Shown: positions 18,693 to 26,985, counted from the first letter of the stretch. The stretch is DNA of 64,000 bases from JBLIRR01 sp049472395 (GCA_049472395.1 JBLIRR010000004.1:205731-269730), one strand, 5' to 3'. Notes: generated by a model from the sequence alone, not told the origin. Numbers and translations are program-made.

Positions 18693-19064
18693 ATGATCGG
18701 CAAATCAACAAATGAGATTGAATCTTCAGTGAGTACTATGATGATTCAATTCCTCGAAATATATTTGGGTGAAAAGCCTGCGCAGGTGAGCACTAAGGTA
18801 ATGGGCAATAATATCATTGTCAGGATTAAAGGTATCCTTCAACCCGCAGAGAGACATATGATGAGGAACAAAGAAGGGGAAAATTTAATAAAAGAATTGA
18901 AAAACAAACTTATTGAGATGGAAGAACCCCTTTTAGAGGAGACAATCGCAAAATTAATTGGAGCAGAGGTGGTTGACATATATTCCACATTTGATGCAGA
19001 AACAGGTGAACGCATAGAGATTTTTACATTAACCGAAGACCTGGAAAAACTCCGTGAAGCTTAA
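18693..19064 (+). CDS. DUF2294 family protein (MpsC-like)
   Basis: The 123-residue cytoplasmic protein matches the DUF2294 pattern: an N-terminal helix, GEKPAQVSTKVMGNNIIVRI, GILQPAERHMMRNKEGENLI, and a C-terminal EVVDIYSTFDAETGERIEI segment. Members have been connected with a sodium-translocating membrane-potential-generating system (MpsABC), but the molecular function is unclear. GGGAG lies upstream of the ATG. It is the intact paralogue of the frameshifted gene at 15983-16350, and the pair brackets pckG. A 39-bp gap to the gamma-carbonic anhydrase gene suggests cotranscription; a bicarbonate/CO2-related theme with pckG and the carbonic anhydrase is an inference. Confidence 0.75.
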   Translation: MIGKSTNEIESSVSTMMIQFLEIYLGEKPAQVSTKVMGNNIIVRIKGILQPAERHMMRNKEGENLIKELKNKLIEMEEPLLEETIAKLIGAEVVDIYSTFDAETGERIEIFTLTEDLEKLREA

Positions 19065-19103
19065 AAAGGCGTGTGGAGTTAAGATGTGAGAAGGATTTAA
19101 AAA

Positions 19104-19655
19104 ATGTATAGAGAGAATCCTCAAAGAGATTATCCGCACATTGATAATACCGCATATATTGATCCTACTGCAGTAATAATTGGCAGAGTAGTAATTGGCA
19201 AGAATGTATTTGTTGGTCCCGGTGCAGTGATCAGGGCAGATGAACCAGAGAGCTCAATAACTGTGGAAGATAACTGTAATGTTCAGGATAGAGTTATCAT
19301 TCATGCTTTAGAAAATAGCTTTGTTTTGATAGAAGAAAATACTTCTTTAGCTCACGGCTGCATAGTGCATGGGCCTTGCAAAATCGGCAAATACTGCTTT
19401 GTTGGTTTTGGTTCTGTGGTCTTTAACGCAGAGATTTGTAAGGGAGTGGTTATAAAACATTTAAGTTGTATAGAGGGAGTGAAAATCCTTCCTGAAAAAC
19501 TGGTAGAGTCTTGCACATTGGTAAACTCCGAAGATGATGGGAAAAGATTAGGGTTTACAGATAAAGAAATAAAAAGTTTTGTTGAAAAAGTGGTTCTGGC
19601 TAATCTTCTTTTAGCTAAAGGATATAAAAATGGAAAAAGCAATATTTTTAGATAG
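19104..19655 (+). CDS. Gamma-class carbonic anhydrase (Cam-like)
   Basis: The 183-residue left-handed beta-helix protein carries the zinc ligands of gamma-carbonic anhydrases: His67 in VIIHALE and His84/His89 in SLAHGCIVHGP. Glu70, in HALE, matches the proton-shuttle glutamate of Methanosarcina Cam. Repeating hexapeptides such as VVIGKNVFVGPGAVIRADE are visible from residue 20. It reversibly hydrates CO2 to bicarbonate, probably as a trimer. Compared with Cam, the loop after HALE is short, as in CamH-type enzymes. It overlaps the next gene by 26 bp, so the two are translated together. No signal peptide is seen, so it is probably cytoplasmic, near the PEP carboxykinase that also handles CO2. 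Confidence 0.85.
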   Translation: MYRENPQRDYPHIDNTAYIDPTAVIIGRVVIGKNVFVGPGAVIRADEPESSITVEDNCNVQDRVIIHALENSFVLIEENTSLAHGCIVHGPCKIGKYCFVGFGSVVFNAEICKGVVIKHLSCIEGVKILPEKLVESCTLVNSEDDGKRLGFTDKEIKSFVEKVVLANLLLAKGYKNGKSNIFR

Positions 19656-20175
19656 AGATGGCACTATCAATGAAGATGTTGGGGATTTCTGCACCCCTGA
19701 TAGACTCCTTTTTATTCCTGGCTCTATTGAGGCTTTAAGGATGTTACAAGAAAATTTTTTTCTTTTTATTGTGACAAATCAGTCAGGGATCGGCAAAGGA
19801 ATCTTTAGTGAAGAAGAGTTCTTGAAATTTAATGAATATTTTGAAAAAATATTAAAAAATGAAAGAATCGATATAAAACATATTTATTTCTGTCCGCATA
19901 CAATAGAGGAAAAGTGTATTTGCCGGAAGCCCAGTCCTTATTTTCTAAAAAAGGCAGAAAAAGATTTTAGAATTGATTTAAAAAATTCTTATGTGATTGG
20001 TGACCATCCCTCTGATATGGAATTAGCCAAAAAAGTTGCAGCTTGTTCTGTATACCTTTTAACGGGTCACGGTAAAAAACATGAGAAAGATCTCCTATGT
20101 GAACCGGATTTTATCGCAAATAACCTTTACGAGAGTGCACTAAGGATTGTGAGTAAAAGCGATAAGGAGATGTAA
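19630..20175 (+). CDS. gmhB: HAD phosphatase, GmhB-like (heptose 1,7-bisphosphate 7-phosphatase)
   Basis: The 181-residue HAD-superfamily protein begins FLDRDGT (nucleophile Asp8, acid/base Asp10). It has motif II in TNQSGIGKG, the zinc-binding CPH...CIC set (Cys88, His90, Cys96, Cys98) followed by RKP, and motif IV in VIGDHPSDMELA. This combination is typical of GmhB, which removes the 7-phosphate from heptose bisphosphate for LPS core synthesis. Histidinol-phosphate phosphatase is a close relative and the other possibility. No other heptose genes are adjacent. It overlaps the carbonic anhydrase gene and is 101 bp from the next gene, so it probably belongs to the same transcript. Confidence 0.8.
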   Translation: MEKAIFLDRDGTINEDVGDFCTPDRLLFIPGSIEALRMLQENFFLFIVTNQSGIGKGIFSEEEFLKFNEYFEKILKNERIDIKHIYFCPHTIEEKCICRKPSPYFLKKAEKDFRIDLKNSYVIGDHPSDMELAKKVAACSVYLLTGHGKKHEKDLLCEPDFIANNLYESALRIVSKSDKEM

Positions 20176-20276
20176 CATGAATAGGCGGCTTATCTCTGGA
20201 GAGCAAAAAATTATTTACAATGCTACCGGAAAACAAGAGAAATTATTCAACATAACACACACAAGGAGGACAAAAG

Positions 20277-21617
20277 ATGGTCGGATGTCATTTTGGAAGA
20301 ATATTTCAAGTAACTGTGGCAGGGGGCTCATATCAGGATGGGCTGACAGTAGTAATACAAGGTGTGCCAGCCGGGATGTCGTTAACTGAAAAAGAGATTT
20401 ACGGGGATTTGCTTCTCAGAAAACCGGGAGCGGATGAGCTTTCATCTCCCAGGAAAGAGCCTGATCTTCCAGTTATTTATTCAGGGCTTAACTCTGCTGA
20501 TACTATTGAGAATGCCGGAAACAAGAATCATACAAACGGAACGCCTTTATCAATTCTTATAACGAATCTCGACAGGCATTTTATACATATCAAGCAGTAC
20601 CAGGATACAAACAGAACACCGCGCCCCGGACATGCGTCTTATGCGTCATTTATGAAGTATGGACCCGATGATGATGCCATTGGAGCAGGTATATTCAGTG
20701 GAAGATATACCTGTACAATTGTCGCAGCAGGTTATATAGCGAAAAAAATATTAAAAAAGTGCGGAATCGATATTTTTTCCTATGTGAAGGAGGCAGCAGG
20801 CGTGCGTTGCGAAATTGAAGACATTGACCTGATTAAGAGAAAGGCAGAGTCGTTTAAAGAAATGCGAAAAGATTATGATCCTTTTTATCAAGAGATATAT
20901 GAAAAAGGACGTATTCATCCGGAATTACGTTTTCTGGAAAAAATGAAGATCTTTGCTGAGATCGAACAAGAGATTAATGATATTCGTGCCAAGGCCCCTG
21001 AGTTTAAAAGAGAAGAGATCATTGAAAAATACGACATACATCCTGTTATCAATTGTCCTGATCTTAAGATTGCGCAGAAGATGGTTAATGCGGTAAACAA
21101 GGTTTCTTCGAAGGGCGATTCAACAGGTGGGGTTGTTGAAGTCATCGCTACAGGCATTCCTGTGGGATTAGGTGAGCCGGTTTTTGATAAGCTTGATGCA
21201 GAGCTTGGAAGAATGCTTGGCATTGGTGCTGTCAAGGGGGTGGAAGTTGGGGCTGGTTTTAAAGTAAAAGATATGACCGGTTATGAATGCAATGACATTA
21301 TACACTCTCAAAATGGAAAAGTCATATTCGAAACTAATAATGCCGGTGGCATTACCGGTGGTCTTGCGACAGGTCAGCCGATTATTGTTCGACTCGCTGT
21401 CAAGCCCACCCCAACCATTGATAAAAAACAGGAAACTATTGATAAATACACTCTGGAGAATAAAACACTTGCTGCTATAACTCGCCGCGACCCGACGATT
21501 GTTGCCCGTATTTGGCCTGTTGCCGAAAACTTTACCGCTCTTATCGTTTTGGATAATCTGATAGCACATTATGGGTACCAGAAGCTGATGGATATTGTAT
21601 CAGAAAGAGTGAAATAA
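20277..21617 (+). CDS. Chorismate-synthase homologue with altered active site
   Basis: The 446-residue protein (start with AAGGAGG upstream) aligns along its length with AroC: QGVPAGMSLTEKE, RPGHAS, DSTGGVVEVIATGIPVGLGE, AVKGVEVGAGF, NNAGGITGGLATGQPIIVRL, KPTPTI and RRDPTIVARI. Key residues differ. The FGESHG motif, whose His is a catalytic acid in chorismate synthase, reads AGGSYQ, so His becomes Tyr without a gap. GRSSARET reads GIFSGRYT, losing one Arg. The family normally is about 350-400 residues and binds reduced FMN; this one has an inserted stretch around residues 80-100 and a longer middle. It could be a divergent or neofunctionalised paralogue rather than a true AroC. No other shikimate genes are nearby. 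Confidence 0.8.
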   Translation: MVGCHFGRIFQVTVAGGSYQDGLTVVIQGVPAGMSLTEKEIYGDLLLRKPGADELSSPRKEPDLPVIYSGLNSADTIENAGNKNHTNGTPLSILITNLDRHFIHIKQYQDTNRTPRPGHASYASFMKYGPDDDAIGAGIFSGRYTCTIVAAGYIAKKILKKCGIDIFSYVKEAAGVRCEIEDIDLIKRKAESFKEMRKDYDPFYQEIYEKGRIHPELRFLEKMKIFAEIEQEINDIRAKAPEFKREEIIEKYDIHPVINCPDLKIAQKMVNAVNKVSSKGDSTGGVVEVIATGIPVGLGEPVFDKLDAELGRMLGIGAVKGVEVGAGFKVKDMTGYECNDIIHSQNGKVIFETNNAGGITGGLATGQPIIVRLAVKPTPTIDKKQETIDKYTLENKTLAAITRRDPTIVARIWPVAENFTALIVLDNLIAHYGYQKLMDIVSERVK

Positions 21618-21765
21618 TTGTTCATCCATAAATATAGTATATATTAAAAGGAAAAGAATTTGATTTTTATAGAGATAGATAGTATAATTAATTCTTATCA
21701 TAAGAATATATCATAATCTAATCCTATCAATCTCAGATAATATCCTAAAGAGGAGATACTATATT

Positions 21766-22453
21766 ATGGAAAAGATAAGACGCCTTTTTATCATTTCGTG
21801 CCTTTTACATATTTTTTCATGTCTTTTTTTCGAATATAGCTTTGCACAGGGAAATAATTTCTTTAATCTTGATGCAATGTCTAATAATTCCTATTGCTGA
21901 GAGGGGCATGGAACTCGGGTATGAGTTTGCATCTAAGGGTGAGGAAGTTGGACCTATGGCAAATCGCATATTATATATGGCTACCCAGATCGGGATCATG
22001 GCAGATCGTATTGGAGAAATGGCAGATCGCATCCTCTTTATGACGGATAACATTGTGGAATTTGGTGACAAGATCCTTTATATTTCTCAACTCATTGTGT
22101 ATACGGAAGAGCTTATAGTGAATGTCAGTGTGCTCATCAATGAAACAATTCGTACTATCTCAGACATGATCCTTACAATGTTGGCCATTACCACTGAAAA
22201 CCATACCTATCTGCAGCTTCGTGCTCAGTGGATGTATAATGACAACCATGCGCTCTCCTTGATTTATGAAAACATGAACCGAATGCTCGATCATATGCAC
22301 GAGTTTTCCCTCACGCTCCTTGAAAATGAAGCCGCTACCGAGGAAAATCAATTAAAGGTGAGGGACCTCCAATTAGAACTAAGAGAGCATACCTTAAGCG
22401 CTAATGACTGTTTTTGCCCCGGTTTTTGTGTTGATCCGAATCAGTGCATCTGA
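21766..22453 (+). pseudogene. Exported MADRI-repeat helical protein, apparent frameshift near N-terminus
   Basis: An ATG at 21766, with AAAGAGGAGA upstream, opens a good signal peptide (hydrophobic to about residue 24, cleavage near SFA-Q), but the frame stops at a TGA near 21897. The rest continues in the +1 frame to 22453 with about 180 residues. That part is a helical repeat of a seven-residue unit, MANRILYMATQIG, IMADRIG, EMADRIL, FMTDNIV and so on. It ends in a cysteine-rich tail (CFCPGFCVDPNQC). The two frames overlap between 21842 and 21897; T7 at 21828-21834 or AATAAT near 21883 are plausible shift points. Function is unknown. A true frameshift or a sequence error would both fit. Confidence 0.55.
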
Positions 22454-22596
22454 TAGTCCTTTTAATTCAGCTTGTAATGATTGACCTTCGTAAGCATTTG
22501 ATATGATCTGCTTTAATGCACCCTATTTCACATTATTCTGATGGTTTGCAAATTATGACATTAGACAGAAAATCGGAGATTCTTTCGCATATCCGA

Positions 22597-22630
22597 GAGC
22601 AAACCCCGCAGCAGAGGACGGGGCTTGCTC
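22597..22630 (-). terminator. Hairpin downstream of first DsrE-like selenoprotein gene
   Basis: GAGCAA-CCCCG pairs with CGGGG-TTGCTC around a 10-nt loop, about 40 bp beyond the gene end. No T-run follows on the minus strand, so it may act as a processing or stability hairpin rather than a true terminator. Confidence 0.4.
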
Positions 22631-22670
22631 ACAATGCATCGTGATTTTTGATTACCATTAAGTTCCTTTT

Positions 22671-23390
22671 TTAAGGATGCATCAGGATATAACCCAACCT
22701 TTGAAAATCCGTCATTGCTGTGAATGCGTGTGTGACAAATTGAACTCCTGGAATCAGATGAATATCTTTGACACCCCCGTGTCGTGCGGTGTACTGTCAA
22801 AGATAAAATTTCACACCTTTCATAATCAGATCTTCCACAATCGGCTGGTCTACATTATATATTGCATCGGGATGTGGAGCGGGAATATTTCTGTTAAGTA
22901 CCAGAGGCAAACCCCCCGAATGGACGAGAGCGACTAGTTGAAAATCTCTCGTGCCATTCGTGATGGCATAGTCATCAATCATCGTGGTTAATGGTCTAGT
23001 AATAGAGACTCCAGGGGTATATTCAAGTTTATTAAGACGTGCAATCACCCTTATATTATTTCGAATCGAAAGACATCGTGTTATTGCAGGTGCCGTTGGC
23101 CCAAACTCTTCTTCAAGCGTTAATCCGTATACAAGGCCCACGGGACACCCCCTGATTAATGAACTCGGAGGTGAGTAAGCAGGGTAACCTGATGAATATG
23201 GTAAGCCGGTAGTAGGAAAGATTTCAGGTGAAGGCAGAGCGGATAAAGGAATTTGGTCTATAACGGGGAAGGGTTCTCCGGGAGTCCAGCTCCATGGAAG
23301 GATTTGATTTAAGGAAGTTTTTCTCAGAAAAAAAATACTCGCTACTAAAAGCACTGCACACACTACCCAAATCATCTTGCGAGATGACAT
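22671..23390 (-). CDS. Exported DsrE-like selenoprotein, copy 1 (in-frame TGA)
   Basis: Read from ATG 23390 (AAAGGAG upstream) the frame gives 197 residues to GVKFYL, then TGA (22799-22797) at residue 198. It continues QYTARHGGVKDIHLIPGVQF and on to a TAA at 22671, 239 residues in all. The downstream part lines up with the Cys-containing paralogue at 59840 (FFL-C-QNSARSRAIKTFQLIPG), so the TGA sits at the DsrE-family conserved Cys. DsrE proteins carry sulfur on that cysteine. An N-terminal anchor (about 6-22, basic start) then a Pro-rich PWSWTPGEPFPV linker point to the periplasm. GCPVGLV and TRCL cysteines are conserved between the paralogues. A SECIS-like hairpin follows the TGA. It is probably a sulfur/selenium carrier or redox protein; partner unknown. 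Confidence 0.88.
22770..22799 (-). promoter_or_regulatory. Sec codon and SECIS-like hairpin, DsrE copy 1
   Basis: After the TGA (22799-22797) the minus strand reads GACAC, GGGG loop, GTGTC at positions 17-30 from the U of UGA (22783-22770). The stem is five perfect pairs. The equivalent hairpin in copy 2 is at the identical distance with different stem bases, which is compensatory support. Confidence 0.8.
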
Positions 23391-23680
23391 CACTGATTCT
23401 CCTTTCATGAATGATTAAATTGCTCATGCTTTAAATGATTATTGGAGTGAGAAGAAAAATGATAAAATACTTGATGTTGTGATGCTCGCCATACGTGACC
23501 CTTACAAGGAGGGGCCCGACATCCCAGACATGAATATAGATTATTTATTGTTTCCATTTGGCACATAAGCTATGTAATAATAAGTATATAAAATAAATTA
23601 TAATTTCACTGTTTACTGAAGAGATTTTAAAGCTGATATAATTATTATATAAAAAACAGATAAAAAAGAAAAACACTCAT

Positions 23681-23706
23681 TTCCCCTTTATCCTGACTTT
23701 CTTCCA
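23681..23706 (-). promoter_or_regulatory. Shared AAGTCA...AAAGGGGA motif, DsrE copy 1
   Basis: On the minus strand this reads AAGTCAGGATAAAGGGGAAA about 300 bp upstream of the gene. Related sequences occur at 24781, 46538, 46888 and 54850. Confidence 0.5.
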
Positions 23707-23771
23707 TGCACTGACGCCTAAAGAGAACATATTAGAATCAGCGTTCAGGTTCTGTAAATCTTACACAATGC

Positions 23772-24491
23772 TCATGGCTGAATGTATTTATAATCCATCC
23801 TTTGGAAATCGATAATTGTTGTTGGGGCGATTGGGACGAATTGTACACCTGGAATAAGATGGTAAATTTTGATCCCCCTGGATCGTGAAGATTGCATTCA
23901 CAAATAGAATTTCACGCCCCTTGCCATTAAATTTTCCACAAGCCCTTGGTATACATTGATACCTGCATTAGGATGTGGGTCAGCAGCATTTCTATTGAGC
24001 ATTAACCACGCGCCTTCCCTGTTTACAACAGTAGCAATTTTGAAATCATTTGTTCCATGAGTGATTATATAATCATCTATCATATTAAATATTGGTGCTA
24101 TCGCCGCCCTTCCAGGCACAATTTCAAAATCCTTGATCTGAACGACCAACTTGAGATTCTGACGAAATATAAGACAGCGTGTGTGTTGACTTGTACCGGG
24201 TCCGAACTCCTCATCGAAAGGTAGACCCGACACGAGGCCCACCGGGCATCCTCTGGTTATCGATGCCGGAGGTGAGTATATAGGGTAACCTGATGAATAT
24301 GGTAAGCCGGTAGTAGGAAAGATTTCAGGTGAAGGCAGAGCGGATAAAGGAATTTGGTCTACAACGGGGAAGGGTTCTCCGGGAGTCCAGCTCCATGGAA
24401 GGATTTGATTTAAAGAGGTCCTGCATAGAAAAAAAACACTTGCAACTAAAAGCGTTGCACACACTATCCAAATCATCTTGCGAGATGACAT
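23772..24491 (-). CDS. Exported DsrE-like selenoprotein, copy 2 (in-frame TGA)
   Basis: The gene starts at ATG 24491 after AAGGAGGATCAGCG, reaches GVKFYL, and has TGA at 23900-23898 (residue 198). Reading continues MQSSRSRGIKIYHLIPGVQF and on to a TGA at 23772; total 239 residues, the same as copy 1. The post-TGA segment is well conserved with the Cys paralogue at 59840 (SARSRAIKTFQLIPG), which supports readthrough. The N-terminal anchor and PWSWTPGEPFPV linker are virtually the same as copy 1, but the middle (CLIFRQNLKLVVQIKDFEIV) is diverged. Like copy 1 it is probably an envelope sulfur/selenium carrier of the DsrE fold. It lies upstream of copy 1 in the same direction, with its own motif at 24781. 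Confidence 0.88.
23871..23900 (-). promoter_or_regulatory. Sec codon and SECIS-like hairpin, DsrE copy 2
   Basis: After the TGA (23900-23898) the minus strand reads GATCC, AGGG loop, GGATC at 23884-23871, again positions 17-30 from UGA. The stem sequence differs from copy 1 but pairing and G-rich loop are kept. Confidence 0.8.
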
Positions 24492-24780
24492 CGCTGATCC
24501 TCCTTTTATGAATGATTAAATTGCCCACGCAATAAATAATTATGGAATGAGAAGAAAAATGATAAAATACTTGATGCTATGATGCTCCCTATACATTACC
24601 GTTTAAAGGAGGGGCCCGACATCCTGTGCATGTATATATATTATTTACTGTTTCCATTTGGTAGATAAGCTATGTAATAATAAGTATATAAAATAAATTA
24701 TAATTTCACTGTTTATTGAAGAGATTTTAAAGCTGATATAATTATTATATAAAAAACACATAAAGAAGAAAAACACTCTT

Positions 24781-24806
24781 TTCCCCTTTATACTGACTTT
24801 TTCCCA
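24781..24806 (-). promoter_or_regulatory. Shared AAGTCA...AAAGGGGA motif, DsrE copy 2
   Basis: The minus strand reads AAGTCAGTATAAAGGGGAAA, preceded by GAGGTGGG as in the 54850 copy. It lies about 290 bp upstream of the gene. Confidence 0.5.
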
Positions 24807-24866
24807 CCTCATTGAGTTGCGAGAGTTTTTTTAGTATCTCTATCAGATAAAGCCCAGAGCAGGGTG

Positions 24867-24946
24867 AGAAGTCAGGAGCCAGGACGAGGTCAAAATATTC
24901 AAAAGAATAATTACTTATCTTCTGGCCTCTTACTCCTGACTCCTGA
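24867..24946. repeat. Inverted repeat with TCAGGAG units
   Basis: GAAGTCAGGAGCCAGG (from 24868) and GGCCTCTTACTCCTGACTCCTGA (24924-24946) contain inverted TCAGGAG units around an AT-rich loop. It lies in the gap between the DsrE genes and leuA and has no coding potential. Confidence 0.4.
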
Positions 24947-25027
24947 ATTCGTGCTCCCTCTGCACCAACGCGTGAATAAAATTTTCATTATGCAAAGTGT
25001 GAACAGCGTCTATTGAAAACTATTCAA

Positions 25028-26707
25028 TTAGTCACTGCGTACCCTGGTTAATGCGCATAAAATAGCCTTAAAAGATGCAATACTGATATTCTTATCAATA
25101 CCGGCCCCAAATGCGCATTTGCCTTCATCTGTTTTTATTCCGACATAGGATGCTGCGTGGGCATGAGAGCCTTGCGAAAGGGCATGTTCAGCATACATGG
25201 TCAGATTGAATGCTATGTGCGCTTCTTTTTGTATCCCCCTGACAAAAGCATCAACAGGGCCATTACCTTCCGCCCTAAAGGATATATCATCACGTTCCAT
25301 GTGAACGACAGCAGAGACGACAGTTATCTTTTCTTTTATATTGTCACTATGAATTGTGCAGGATTGTAATTGGTATGAATGCTTTCTCAATAAATACTCT
25401 TGTTCAAAACAATCATAAATTTCCTCTGATGAAAGCTCGGCACCCAATTGCTCGGTTCTTTTTTGAATGATGCGAGCAAAGTCAGGTTGCATTTCCTTCG
25501 GGATTTGGAATCCCCAATCCTTTTCCATCACATAGGCGATACCTCCCTTTCCCGACTGACTGTTAATCCGGATAATCGACTGATAGTCCCGTCCCACATC
25601 CTGCGGGTCTATGGGAAGGTAGGGCACATCCCATACAGAGCTTCCGGATTGGTCCTGGGCTTTCATGCCTTTGTTGATCGCGTCTTGATGTGATCCTGAA
25701 AATGCTGTGTACACAAGCTTTCCCGCATAGGGATGTCGAGCGTGCACATCCATCTTTGTGCATTTTGAATAGACATTCATGATATGCCCTATATGGGTCA
25801 AATCAAGCTCAGGATCGATGCCTTGAGAAAACAAGTTTAACGCCATTGTCACAATATCCATATTACCTGTTCTTTCACCATTGCCGAATAACGCACCCTC
25901 GACACGCTCAGCCCCGGCCATGACGGCAAGTTCGGCAGCCGCCACAGCCGTGCCACGATCATTATGAGTATGCACGCTTATGATGATTGATTCTCGATTC
26001 CGCACATGGCGGATAAACCATTCAATTCTGTCAGCGTAAATATTGGGTGTACTCATTTCAACCGTTGCCGGCAAGTTTATGATTATTTTACTTCGAGGGG
26101 TCGGTTGCCATACATCAATAACCGCATGGCAAATATCAAGAGCATAGTCTAATTCTGTGCCGGTGAAACTTTCCGGTGAATATTCAAAGCCGATTCCCGG
26201 ATTTCCTGTGTCCGCTTTGATGGCCTTTATTATGTTCGCACCCTCAGTCGCCATCCTGATGATTTCACTTTTTGTTTTCGAGAAAACAACTTTTCTCTGA
26301 ATCGTAGAGGTTGAATTGTACAAATGCACAATTGCCCGGTTTACTCCATGCAACGATTCAAAGGTGCGTTTTATAAGCTCTTCCCTCGCTTGTGTCAATA
26401 CTTGAATTGTCACATCATCCGGGATAAGCATCTGTTCGATAAGTCTGCGCACAAAATCGTATTCAGTTTGCGAGGCTGAGGGAAATCCAACCTCGATTTC
26501 CTTAAATCCCATGGCGACCAACAGCTCAAACATTTCAATTTTCTCATCTACATTCATGGGTATGCTTAAGGCTTGGTTGCCATCCCGTAAATCAACGCTA
26601 CACCACACCGGCGCTTTCTTAATGACATTGTCCGGCCATGTGCGGTCAAAGAACTTTACAGGCGTATACGCTTGATACCGCTCATACGGCATTGTTGCTT
26701 GTTTCAT
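25028..26707 (-). CDS. leuA: 2-Isopropylmalate synthase (long LeuA type)
   Basis: LeuA condenses acetyl-CoA with 2-oxoisovalerate, the first step of leucine synthesis. The 559-residue protein starts with MKQATMPYERYQAYTPV, like the fungal/actinobacterial type (LeuA2). It shows the catalytic region WCSVDLRDGNQAL (divalent-metal ligand and catalytic Arg-Asp), metal-binding HTHNDRGTAVAAAELAVMAGA with both His, and GNGERTGNMDIVTM. A regulatory LeuA dimer domain occupies about the last 130 residues. A leader peptide with a leucine run and a terminator upstream show control by attenuation. No other leu genes are next to it. Confidence 0.93.
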   Translation of the reverse strand: MKQATMPYERYQAYTPVKFFDRTWPDNVIKKAPVWCSVDLRDGNQALSIPMNVDEKIEMFELLVAMGFKEIEVGFPSASQTEYDFVRRLIEQMLIPDDVTIQVLTQAREELIKRTFESLHGVNRAIVHLYNSTSTIQRKVVFSKTKSEIIRMATEGANIIKAIKADTGNPGIGFEYSPESFTGTELDYALDICHAVIDVWQPTPRSKIIINLPATVEMSTPNIYADRIEWFIRHVRNRESIIISVHTHNDRGTAVAAAELAVMAGAERVEGALFGNGERTGNMDIVTMALNLFSQGIDPELDLTHIGHIMNVYSKCTKMDVHARHPYAGKLVYTAFSGSHQDAINKGMKAQDQSGSSVWDVPYLPIDPQDVGRDYQSIIRINSQSGKGGIAYVMEKDWGFQIPKEMQPDFARIIQKRTEQLGAELSSEEIYDCFEQEYLLRKHSYQLQSCTIHSDNIKEKITVVSAVVHMERDDISFRAEGNGPVDAFVRGIQKEAHIAFNLTMYAEHALSQGSHAHAASYVGIKTDEGKCAFGAGIDKNISIASFKAILCALTRVRSD

Positions 26708-26782
26708 ACTCTATCATCCTCCCTTCCGTGCCCTGCCTCTTTCAAAAGCCGGCTCGTTTTTTAAGAGAAAATAATGGAGCAT

Positions 26783-26817
26783 AAAAAAAGCCACCGGCCT
26801 CATTAAGAGGCGGTGGC
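26783..26817 (-). terminator. Leucine attenuator terminator upstream of leuA
   Basis: On the minus strand, GGCCACCGCCTC and GAGGCCGGTGGC form a long GC-rich hairpin followed by TTTTTTT, between the leader peptide and leuA. This is the classic arrangement of a rho-independent attenuator. Confidence 0.85.
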
Positions 26818-26843
26818 CATTAACGTTATGCTTTCTTTATTGA

Positions 26844-26948
26844 TTATTCAACGAATTGAAACACACCTCCTCTTACTGACCATCTCCCTAAGAGAGATAG
26901 GAGCAGTAAAAGAAGTAGGCTGTTTAAATATGTAGAATAACCGTCCAT
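26844..26948 (-). CDS. leuL: leu operon leader peptide
   Basis: A 34-residue ORF reads MDGYSTYLNSLLLLLLLSLL and then GRWSVRGGVFQFVE. Nine of the Leu codons lie within one stretch of ten codons, and a tenth lies just before it. The codons are mixed (CTA, CTT, CTT, TTA, CTG, CTC, CTA, then CTC, TTA). A terminator hairpin and leuA follow on the same strand. Stalling at the leucine codons when leucyl-tRNA is scarce would favour an antiterminator. The promoter places the transcription start within a few bases of the ATG, so the peptide would be translated from a nearly leaderless mRNA. Confidence 0.85.
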   Translation of the reverse strand: MDGYSTYLNSLLLLLLLSLLGRWSVRGGVFQFVE

Positions 26949-26956
26949 TTGTAAAT

Positions 26957-26985
26957 AGTATAGCATGAATGAAAACCCCTGTCAA
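26957..26985 (-). promoter_or_regulatory. Promoter of leuL-leuA
   Basis: On the minus strand TTGACA (26985-26980) and TATACT (26962-26957) are spaced by 17 bp. Expected start is near 26950, two bases before the leader ATG at 26948. Confidence 0.75.

Larger units (their letters stand above)
22671..24806. repeat. Tandem duplication of DsrE-like selenoprotein unit
   Basis: Two units of about 1.1 kb (22671-23706 and 23772-24806) have the same order: gene, upstream AT-rich region, shared motif. The 5' coding regions (about 23172-23320 and 24270-24420) are nearly identical over 130 bp or more, and the upstream 280 bp is also highly similar. The 3' halves encoding the DsrE domain differ much more. 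Confidence 0.85.

Noticed and set aside
20177..20389. 70-residue ORF between GmhB-like and chorismate-synthase-like genes
   Set aside because: It overlaps the strongly conserved AroC-like gene in another frame and has no recognisable pattern.
22677..22937. Plus-strand ORF opposite the DsrE copy 1 end
   Set aside because: It is the reverse-strand reading of the conserved selenoprotein region.
23772..23774. Second in-frame Sec codon at the end of DsrE copy 2
   Set aside because: The TGA at 23772 lies at the position where the paralogues end, and no SECIS-like hairpin or homology follows.
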